Shown: piece by piece, positions 18,183 to 24,527 of the stretch
Layout of the letters: the number at the start of each line of letters is the position of its first letter
Numbering within the stretch: the first letter of the stretch is position 1
Assembly: GCF_030817215.1 (NCBI RefSeq)
Contig: NZ_JAUSZA010000001.1
Location: forward strand, 822,501-886,500
Length of the DNA: 64,000 nt
Source: Paenibacillus sp. V4I3
GTDB lineage: Bacteria; Bacillota; Bacilli; Paenibacillales; NBRC-103111
Direction of reading: 5' to 3'
Made by a program: the position numbers and the translations under genes
The notes under the pieces: generated by a model
What the model was told of the DNA's origin: nothing
Seen by the model: only the letters and a program-made list of their open reading frames with translations
Databases searched by the model: none

Positions 18183-18440
18183 ATGTCTAATGAAGAATTA
18201 TTAGCGCAGCTTGAACAGCATATTCGCGAGCGTTATGAAATTGCTGAGGATGACGATGATTTTGACGTTGATGTTCATCTGTTTGATTATGGGTTCATTG
18301 ACTCCATTGGCGCCACAGCGCTTATCGCCCATATCGAAAAAACATACAGCATCCAAGTGACGAATCAAGATTTAATGCTGTACTCCATGAACACGGTGAG
18401 CGAAATTGCCGATTTTATTTCCAAGAAGACTGCGAGGTAA
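18183..18440 (+). CDS. Acyl/peptidyl carrier protein (DltC-like)
   Basis: An 85-residue acidic four-helix carrier protein. The phosphopantetheine attachment Ser41 is in DYGFIDSIGATAL, a DS[ILM]-type motif; the FIDSIG form resembles DltC and the small stand-alone carriers served by amino acid:carrier ligases. The ATG at 18183 is 8 bases after AGGAGG. The ligase start lies 7 bases downstream, so the two proteins are surely co-translated. The likely cargo is an amino acid thioester delivered to the DltB/DltX/DltD-like proteins further on. Confidence 0.9.
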   Translation: MSNEELLAQLEQHIRERYEIAEDDDDFDVDVHLFDYGFIDSIGATALIAHIEKTYSIQVTNQDLMLYSMNTVSEIADFISKKTAR

Positions 18441-18447
18441 CCCACTC

Positions 18448-19647
18448 ATGATGACATGTAAAATTTCTTTAGAAGGCCTGGCTGAAAGTCAGCATGGACA
18501 AGTCAAATACGCGTCCGCCTTTGCCGATGAGCATATTCAGGATATTGCCCTTGTGGATGGTCACATCATCATTACGCATAACTCTCCGAATGGAAACGAA
18601 GGTATTACCGAGCGGGTTCAGCGTCTCATTGAACGTTTCTCCCATGGCGATTTCGGCTTCAAGGAAAATATTCTATTCGAGCATAAAGTCGATACCCCTT
18701 ACGAAGGCGATATTATCGCTGAGCTTGTAGAACGTAAAGCAATTAAAGTGTTGGAGCCCGGCCTTTTTATTTTCCGCGAGCCTTTCTCCAGCTTAATGCG
18801 TTTCTTCGATTATTCCTTTGTAACGAAGATAGCTAAGCGCTTCGAAGGCATGCAGGAAGAGTCTTATCCAGCTGTCATTCATAGTCACACTTTGAATAAA
18901 ACGAATCACTTCACTTCATTTCCTGAGCATATCCACTTCGTGACTCATTTGCGTGAAGATTTGGATGTCATCGAATCCTTCTCTCAATCGATCCGCGAAG
19001 CTGGCGGTTGGAGCCAAGAGCAGCCTCTCGCGCTTGATAACAACATGGTGAAGCCGAACTTTATGATGAATCCTTCTACATGTTATCACTGCTATGAAGG
19101 CCTAGAGAATGAAACGCTTGAGGGTGACGGCATCGTCGTTACAGCCATTGCGAAATGTCACCGCTTCGAGTCCAAAAACCACACCGATTTCGGTCGTCTG
19201 CTCGACTTCTCGATGCGCGAAATTATTTTCGTCGGTAAACCAGACTTCGTCAAAGAAAATCGCCTAAAGTCGATCGAATATCTGAAAGAGCTTGCCGTTG
19301 AATGGAACGTGGACAGCATGATGGAGATCGCCAACGACCCGTTCTTCACGAACGATTTCCAAGTGAAAGCATCTTTCCAACGCAATCAAGAGATGAAATA
19401 TGAGCTGCGCTTAAGCATTCCTCATGTGAAGAAATCAATCGCCTGCTCCTCTGTAAACTTTCATAGCAACACGTTTGGGAATGCTTTTAATATTAAAATG
19501 GGCAAGCGCAACGCCGTTACAGGCTGTGTAGGCTTTGGTATCGAACGCTGGGCGTTCGCGTTCTTGGCGCAGTACGGACTCGACGAGCAGCAGTGGCCTG
19601 CCACATTCCGTGAGCAGTACCATGCTTGGCAGGAGAAGGCGCTGTAA
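18448..19647 (+). CDS. Amino acid:[carrier protein] ligase, class II SerRS-like
   Basis: A 399-residue homologue of the catalytic core of atypical seryl-tRNA synthetases, without the tRNA-binding arm. Related enzymes (Bradyrhizobium Bll0957 type) activate glycine or alanine with ATP and load it on a carrier protein. Class II motif 2 is KCHRFE (R239, E241) followed by FSMREIIFVG; motif 3 is GCVGFGIERW (R367). C212 or C215 (in NPSTCYHCYEG), E258 and C360 fit the Cys-Glu-Cys zinc site that binds the substrate amino group. The start overlaps the ribosome site GAGGT at the carrier stop. The first about 190 residues are less familiar. Which amino acid is used cannot be read here. Confidence 0.87.
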   Translation: MMTCKISLEGLAESQHGQVKYASAFADEHIQDIALVDGHIIITHNSPNGNEGITERVQRLIERFSHGDFGFKENILFEHKVDTPYEGDIIAELVERKAIKVLEPGLFIFREPFSSLMRFFDYSFVTKIAKRFEGMQEESYPAVIHSHTLNKTNHFTSFPEHIHFVTHLREDLDVIESFSQSIREAGGWSQEQPLALDNNMVKPNFMMNPSTCYHCYEGLENETLEGDGIVVTAIAKCHRFESKNHTDFGRLLDFSMREIIFVGKPDFVKENRLKSIEYLKELAVEWNVDSMMEIANDPFFTNDFQVKASFQRNQEMKYELRLSIPHVKKSIACSSVNFHSNTFGNAFNIKMGKRNAVTGCVGFGIERWAFAFLAQYGLDEQQWPATFREQYHAWQEKAL

Positions 19648-20220
19648 GATCTTTGTCTCTTCTCTCTAACTATTTTTTGTCTTGCGGGCCTACAGCAGCT
19701 CCCGTTGTTGGGTGTCGATGAGTGATTCCTCGATGGTCTAAGTTGTATTTTGTGCAACAATATCTCGTTAAAGTGGTCTTTACCAGCAGCAAAGTTGCAT
19801 TTCGTAAACAATTCTAGTCCAAAACGACTAATATGATGAAAATCTCTCTAAATTGTTGTATTTTATACAACATATAGCCAATATGCTGAAGGAATTGAAA
19901 GTATTGTTGCACAAAATGCAACTTCACCCCCAGTTGGGGGCGTTGAGCTCGCTGGATTCGTCGGATACGCGGAGTCTTATACTCGTTGAACTCATTCGGT
20001 ACATTGGGCTCGTTCTGGGTGCGTTGGGCTCCCCTCAGAACCCAGCCATATCCGCCATTCACCTGCACGTTTACATCAAAGTAACATCACAATGGCCCAT
20101 ACGCCGACATTAGCTGTACGATTACAGTTCCTTGTCAGCTGTGGGCCAACTAACTTATGCTTCATGCGTTCTCTATGGCAAACCAGACGTTGAAGCGTCC
20201 ATCCTATACAAAGATAATGA
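19648..20220. other. 573-base gap with palindromes and a degenerate 9-nt repeat
   Basis: No gene is supported here. It holds four copies of the 17-bp palindrome family (19742-19922), a CCCCCAGTTGGGGG palindrome near 19927-19940, and from about 19941 to 20035 a run of degenerate 9-base units related to CGTTGGGCT and CGTTGAACT. I see no clear terminator after the ligase gene and no clear promoter for the DltD-like gene. Confidence 0.7.
19742..19922. repeat. Cluster of four GTTGYA-N5-TRCAAC palindromes
   Basis: GTTGTA-TTTTG-TGCAAC (19742-19758), an imperfect copy (19794-19810), GTTGTA-TTTTA-TACAAC (19855-19871) and GTTGCA-CAAAA-TGCAAC (19906-19922). The stems change together (TA/TA and CA/TG), so the dyad is conserved rather than the sequence alone. 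The same element occurs twice at 5483-5550. Confidence 0.85.
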
Positions 20221-21132
20221 GTGATACCGTTGAAAGTAGCTGCATTTCTCAAAAAAAATAGCTTCGTACTCGGCCTGCTGCTGGCATTCGTCGTCTCCGA
20301 CCTGCTCATTTCCTGGTGGAACCCGATGGATAGCTCGCGCCGTTTTTACAAAAACGACTTTACCAAAACGCTCTACCACCACGGCTGGTCCCAATCGGGT
20401 CCGGTTTTCTTCGGTAATTCGTCCGTTACGGGTGCGTATATCGAAGAGAAATCCGAAGCTCATTTAGTCGAGATGGGACTATCCTATGGAAAGCTAACCG
20501 ACCTGAAAGCCATCCTATCGAATAACCTTTACCAGGTAAAGGATGAGCTTGTGATTGGCATCGATGTTCACACCATGCTGGACTCACTTGAAACCGATCC
20601 AACCTACCAATGGTTCAAACCCTGGTATCAGCCTTATGTTTACACGTACCGCGACTATTTTCGAGACTCCGGTGAAGAGTTTGCTCGTAATTTGCGCAAA
20701 GGCAGCCTTGCCTACGAGCCCCGCTGGATTGATAAAGAGCTTTACCCCGGTCGCAAAGACGATGCTTTCCTAAAGACGAAATGGACCGATTATGATAAAC
20801 GCTTTGGTTCCATGACACTAAAGGATTTTCAGGCTAATTTGGATGCTCTGCAGTGGGTTATCCAGTATGCGAATAAACATCAACTTCCTCTGCGAGTGAT
20901 TTGGATGCCGTGGAACAAAGACTATGCGGATCCGCCTTACGTCGCCTCCTTGATGCAAGAGGCAAACCGCCAGCTGCAAGCTGCGAATGTGCCTACGCTG
21001 GATTTGCTGCACAAATACGATCCACGCTATTTCCATGACCTTGTCCACTTGAACCGCGAAGAGGGCGCGCCGCTATTTACGAAGGAGGTAGACACATGGT
21101 TAAAATCCTTAGGAAAACCATCGAAGTCCTGA
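20221..21132 (+). CDS. DltD-like SGNH-fold membrane protein
   Basis: A 303-residue protein with an N-terminal membrane anchor (about residues 15-33) and an extracytoplasmic SGNH/GDSL-like domain. Candidate catalytic residues are S67 (or S68) in FFGNSSVTGAY and the D273-H276 pair in DLVHLN near the C-terminus, the Ser/Asp/His layout of DltD. WMPWNKDY is in the place of the DltD middle block. In the Dlt pathway this protein makes the final transfer of the acyl group to teichoic acid outside the membrane. The GTG start at 20221 lacks a strong ribosome site and a TTG at 20230 is possible. The DltX-like gene starts within its 3' end. Confidence 0.8.
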   Translation: MIPLKVAAFLKKNSFVLGLLLAFVVSDLLISWWNPMDSSRRFYKNDFTKTLYHHGWSQSGPVFFGNSSVTGAYIEEKSEAHLVEMGLSYGKLTDLKAILSNNLYQVKDELVIGIDVHTMLDSLETDPTYQWFKPWYQPYVYTYRDYFRDSGEEFARNLRKGSLAYEPRWIDKELYPGRKDDAFLKTKWTDYDKRFGSMTLKDFQANLDALQWVIQYANKHQLPLRVIWMPWNKDYADPPYVASLMQEANRQLQAANVPTLDLLHKYDPRYFHDLVHLNREEGAPLFTKEVDTWLKSLGKPSKS

Positions 21133-21206
21133 TCTATCTCGTGATGCTGTATTTGGTTTTCATCTATTTTACTGGCAAGGGCTTGTTTATCTACGAGAAA
21201 TTCTAA
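21096..21206 (+). CDS. DltX-like microprotein
   Basis: A 36-residue single-pass membrane protein starting at ATG 21096 behind a textbook GAAGGAGG site, overlapping the end of the DltD-like gene by 37 bases. It has a basic N-terminus (MVKILRK), one hydrophobic helix, and ends in GLFIYEKF. DltX proteins share a C-terminal FIYNEF-type motif; its Tyr is, as I recall recent work, the residue that relays D-alanine from DltB to DltD. Motif, topology, size and position next to dltD/dltB homologues all agree. It is too short to be caught by usual gene-length cut-offs. Confidence 0.85.
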   Translation: MVKILRKTIEVLIYLVMLYLVFIYFTGKGLFIYEKF

Positions 21207-21274
21207 TATTTCTAAATTTTCTAGAAGTCTAAGATGAGACTGATCAAGCTTTCGAAGCGAGGAGTTCTATAGCT

Positions 21275-22429
21275 ATGTTTTATATGCACATGAACGCAAT
21301 TATCGCTATGATTGGCATGGTTGCCGTTCTGATGCTCACCCGCAAGTGGGCTAATAACAAACGCATTCTGATGATTATTTTCAGCCTCTGCTTCCTGCTG
21401 CTGTTCAGCCAGAAGCTGCTCATTTTCTATGCTGTTTTTACGGTCATTAATTATGCTGGCTTTGTCTATCTATGCCGAACGACGTTATGGCGTAAAGCGA
21501 CCTTTATTTTCGCGATTGCCGCTAATGTTGTCGGTGTGTTTATCGGTGTCCGGCTTTTCGTCATGGACATTTTTCACAATCCGTTGTTCGATGCTATCAT
21601 CTATTTAGGCCTCATTTATAACGTGCTTAAAGTAATCGATGCTTACTATTTCGCTTATTTCTTCGGTAAAGAAGGTCAAGTTCCAGCCATAGATTACGCG
21701 AATTACCTGCTTTTCATTCCAACTTTTACATCGGGGCCAATTTTAAAATTCCGTGATTTCATGGCCGACAGCAAAAAGCCTTACAACGTAGACGCTGCGC
21801 TCTTCGAAGACAGTGTGAAACGGATCATTTTAGGATTGTTTAAGAAAATTGTTGTGGTCACCTGGATGACCAGCGTTTTCGATCAAGTGTTGAAGCAGGA
21901 TCTGCACACCCATCAGTCGTTATTTCTATTGGTCTGGTTCTATGCACTTATTTACTTCGATTTCTCCGGTTATTCCGATATGGCGATCGGCTTTGGGCGA
22001 TTGATGGGCTATACGATGCCTGAGAACTTCAAGCGTCCACTCTTCTCGCCTTCCATGACGCAGTTTTGGCGAAATTGGCACGCGACGCTAGGCGATTTTT
22101 TCCGTGATCATATCTTCATGTTCTTCTCCCGTACTGCTCCATCCCGCTGGGTAGCCTCCAGCTTGTCCGTTCTGATTATGGTCTTGATTGGTCTGTGGCA
22201 TGGCTTTACATGGCTTTATTTCTTCTACGGGCTCTACCATGGGATCATTCTGGCCATCGAAAATATATTCAAAATCACTACCGTTAATAAAAAGAAAGTA
22301 TCCAAAACTTATTTCTACTTCCGTTGTTTCGTGACACAAGCGTTGGTTACGTTCTCGGTTATTATTTACAGCTCCAATTATGAGACGGTACTTCGGATCT
22401 ATAAAGGCTTGCTTCATTTTACTGGATGA
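21275..22429 (+). CDS. MBOAT family O-acyltransferase (DltB-like)
   Basis: A 384-residue polytopic membrane protein of the MBOAT family with about ten hydrophobic helices. Signatures are PTFTSGPILKF, YFDFSGYSDMAIGFGRLMGY, and FWRNWHATLGDFFRDHIF (H269); the invariant MBOAT His is H309 in LIGLWHGFTW. In Dlt systems DltB receives the acyl group from the cytoplasmic carrier protein and passes it outward. Here the gene follows the DltX-like microprotein by 68 bases, and a GGAG site precedes the ATG. With the upstream carrier and ligase it forms a complete candidate amino acid export and transfer route. Confidence 0.9.
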   Translation: MFYMHMNAIIAMIGMVAVLMLTRKWANNKRILMIIFSLCFLLLFSQKLLIFYAVFTVINYAGFVYLCRTTLWRKATFIFAIAANVVGVFIGVRLFVMDIFHNPLFDAIIYLGLIYNVLKVIDAYYFAYFFGKEGQVPAIDYANYLLFIPTFTSGPILKFRDFMADSKKPYNVDAALFEDSVKRIILGLFKKIVVVTWMTSVFDQVLKQDLHTHQSLFLLVWFYALIYFDFSGYSDMAIGFGRLMGYTMPENFKRPLFSPSMTQFWRNWHATLGDFFRDHIFMFFSRTAPSRWVASSLSVLIMVLIGLWHGFTWLYFFYGLYHGIILAIENIFKITTVNKKKVSKTYFYFRCFVTQALVTFSVIIYSSNYETVLRIYKGLLHFTG

Positions 22430-22477
22430 TAGTGGTATAATTTGTGTGATTGTTTACCATTTATGGAGGTGTACCTA

Positions 22478-23446
22478 ATGAAGTTAGGCGTTTTTATGGT
22501 TCTGTTCGGTGGAAAACCTTTCGAGGAAGCGTTGGATTACATTGCTGCGAAAGGCTTAGATGCTGTTGAAATCGGTACAGGGGGCTATCCCGGTACAGCG
22601 CATTGCAACCCAAGCGAACTTCTCGCAGACGCAGGGAAACTAAAAGCATTTAAACATGCGGTTGAATCCCGCGGTTTGACAATCAGCGCACTTAGCGCCC
22701 ACGGTAACCCGCTGCACCCGCAAAAACACATTGCTAAAGAGTTTCACGATGCTATCATACAAACGATTGATCTTGCTGAGCGCCTAGAGGTACCTGTAAT
22801 TAATACGTTCTCTGGCTGTCCTGGTGACCAAGAGGATGCGAAGTATCCGAACTGGCCGGTAGCGCCTTGGCCGAATGATTTCCAAGAAATTCTGGACTGG
22901 CAGTGGGGGAATAAAATTATTCCTTACTGGACAGAAACAGGTAAGTACGCTTCCGACCGTAATATTAAAATTGGTCTGGAATTACACGGTGGTTTCTCCG
23001 TACATACGCCAGCAACTCTCCTTCGTCTGCGTGAAGCAGCAGGCGATGCGATCGGAGCGAATCTTGACCCGAGTCATATGTGGTGGCAAGGAATCGACCC
23101 TGTTCAAGCCGTTCAAATTCTTGGCCGTGCCGGAGCGATTCACCATTTCCACGCCAAAGATACATCTCTTGATGTTAACAATGTGAACCGCTATGGTGTA
23201 ACAGACATGCAATCCTATGCTAACATGCTTGACCGCGCTTGGCAGTTCCGTTCCGTTGGTTATGGTCACGATATGAAAGTTTGGGCTGACATCATTAGCG
23301 CTCTGCGCCTTGTTGGTTATGACTATGTCGTGAGCATCGAGCACGAAGACGGTTTGATGTCCGTTGAAGAAGGATTCTCCAAAGCGGTGCAAAATCTCCA
23401 ACAAGTGCTCATCAAGGAACCTCTTGGTGAAATGTGGTGGGTATAA
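22478..23446 (+). CDS. Sugar phosphate isomerase/epimerase (xylose isomerase-like TIM barrel)
   Basis: A 322-residue AP-endonuclease-2/xylose-isomerase-like TIM barrel. Metal- and substrate-binding segments are LDAVEIGTGGYPG, ISALSAHGNPLHP, NTFSGCPG, LELHGGF, ANLDPSHMWWQG, HHFHAKDT and VVSIEHED, the His/Glu/Asp set of inosose or sugar isomerase relatives; the substrate is not predictable. The ATG at 22478 follows TGGAGGTG. A TATAAT at 22436-22441 suggests its own promoter, so it may not belong to the Dlt-like unit although it directly follows it. A terminator ends it. Confidence 0.88.
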   Translation: MKLGVFMVLFGGKPFEEALDYIAAKGLDAVEIGTGGYPGTAHCNPSELLADAGKLKAFKHAVESRGLTISALSAHGNPLHPQKHIAKEFHDAIIQTIDLAERLEVPVINTFSGCPGDQEDAKYPNWPVAPWPNDFQEILDWQWGNKIIPYWTETGKYASDRNIKIGLELHGGFSVHTPATLLRLREAAGDAIGANLDPSHMWWQGIDPVQAVQILGRAGAIHHFHAKDTSLDVNNVNRYGVTDMQSYANMLDRAWQFRSVGYGHDMKVWADIISALRLVGYDYVVSIEHEDGLMSVEEGFSKAVQNLQQVLIKEPLGEMWWV

Positions 23447-23466
23447 GCATTTGCTTTAAATAAAAC

Positions 23467-23519
23467 AAAAAAGCCCGCAGGCGCCGTTGATCTTACGATC
23501 TTGGTCCTGTGGGCTTTTA
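23467..23519. terminator. Bidirectional terminator
   Basis: AAAAAAGCCCGCAGG (23467-23481) pairs with CCTGTGGGCTTTTA (from 23506), with A- and T-runs on both sides. It serves the isomerase gene on the plus strand and the small membrane protein gene on the minus strand. Confidence 0.85.
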
Positions 23520-23536
23520 TCTTGTTTTGCTCGGAA

Positions 23537-23737
23537 TTACCAGCCTCTGATCATAACGACATCCATGAAGCCGAATACGAGCAAGGAAACCCCCGCAAAT
23601 CCTAGGGCAAACAAATTTCTTCTAGGGTTGATCAGCTCTCTGATGAAAGCAATGGCGATGACCACCGTGAAGATCAAAACATAAATATCAAAGCTTGTAT
23701 ACGTACTTGTTGTTGCTGCTGCTTCCGCTAATAACAT
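23537..23737 (-). CDS. Small two-helix membrane protein, DUF2759-like
   Basis: A 66-residue protein with two predicted membrane helices (about 18-32 and 43-62) joined by a basic loop with RELINPRRNLFALGFAGVS. The NLFALGFAGxSxxVFG pattern resembles the DUF2759 family of Bacillales, which has no known function. A strong AAGGAGG site precedes the ATG. It stands alone between a terminator and a gene-poor stretch. Confidence 0.75.
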   Translation of the reverse strand: MLLAEAAATTSTYTSFDIYVLIFTVVIAIAFIRELINPRRNLFALGFAGVSLLVFGFMDVVMIRGW

Positions 23738-24049
23738 GGTGAAACCTCCTTATAGTAACTCGGTGCAAGGCACACGTCCTGCTATTTTAATTCTATGTTA
23801 GCTTGATTGGGCACTAGATGCAAGTGATTACACTGATGTGTAACAAGTTTGTCACCTTTTGCAGGGCTTGACCACATCACAACGCCGTGAATGGATGGGT
23901 TCATCGGAGCTCATACATCAAACTATTGATTTCTTCTTGATGTTTCGCGATTTCTCAAACCTGCCTCGTAAGTATAAAATGTCCATCTCTTCGAATATTT
24001 ATAACTCTGTGCATGCTGTGATTCAATGCTTAACTTATACACAAGCTAC
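23738..24049. other. Gene-poor stretch, nothing recognised
   Basis: About 310 bases of AT-rich DNA containing the upstream region of the small membrane protein gene. I see no convincing gene, RNA or repeat here. Confidence 0.5.
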
Positions 24050-24093
24050 AAAAAAAATAAACCCGAAATCCCTATCAAGGGACGTTGCGGGTT
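24050..24093 (-). terminator. Terminator of the 52-residue protein gene
   Basis: AACCCG and TCCCT pair with AGGGA and CGGGTT, with an internal loop. On the minus strand a run of eight T follows. It lies 25 bases past the small gene stop. Confidence 0.75.
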
Positions 24094-24117
24094 CTATGTT
24101 TCATAGAGTTGCACTTC

Positions 24118-24276
24118 TTAAACGACTAGTCCGTACCCGGGGTCGAATTCTTTATACTCCTCGATGTATGCGTTTTGTAGTTTTTCTGCTAATTCTTTCT
24201 CCTGCCAAGCTAAGAATCGAAAAGGATCAATACCTAAAGCAGAAACAATCTGTTGTAACTCTAACGTCGGTTTCAT
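24118..24276 (-). CDS. Small hypothetical protein, 52 residues
   Basis: I do not recognise a family. The product is a helical, charged 52-residue protein (LELQQIVSALGIDPFRFLAW, then KELAEKLQNAYIEEYKEF) with no signal or membrane segment. It is credible because the ATG at 24276 has a GGAGG site 8 bases upstream and a terminator follows the stop. Confidence 0.6.
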   Translation of the reverse strand: MKPTLELQQIVSALGIDPFRFLAWQEKELAEKLQNAYIEEYKEFDPGYGLVV

Positions 24277-24470
24277 AACAAGCCTCCATAAAGTAGATAG
24301 ATTAGAACTGCTTATAAGTAAGAGGGATATTTTCGTATGCAACTTATAACCTAATTATAGGTCTATTCTCCTTCATTGCGATAGAGGGTTAAATTGTCGA
24401 AGCTTGTATCATTCAATTAAGTCTTAACAAAATTCAAGGTATGTTAGTCGGAATTATGACAAAAGAACAA

Positions 24471-24516
24471 AATAAGCTTGGCGATACGATCTCTTGTATC
24501 GCGAGCCAAGCTTATT
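24471..24516 (-). terminator. Terminator after uvrA
   Basis: A long hairpin: AATAAGCTTG GCGATAC pairs with GTATCGC and CCAAGCTTATT, with a small bulge. It begins 12 bases past the uvrA stop on the minus strand. Confidence 0.85.
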
Positions 24517-24527
24517 CCGGTAACTTA

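Noticed and set aside
14891..23446. Standard dlt operon
   Set aside because: No DltA-type adenylation domain is present, gene order differs and the activating enzyme is a class II synthetase homologue.
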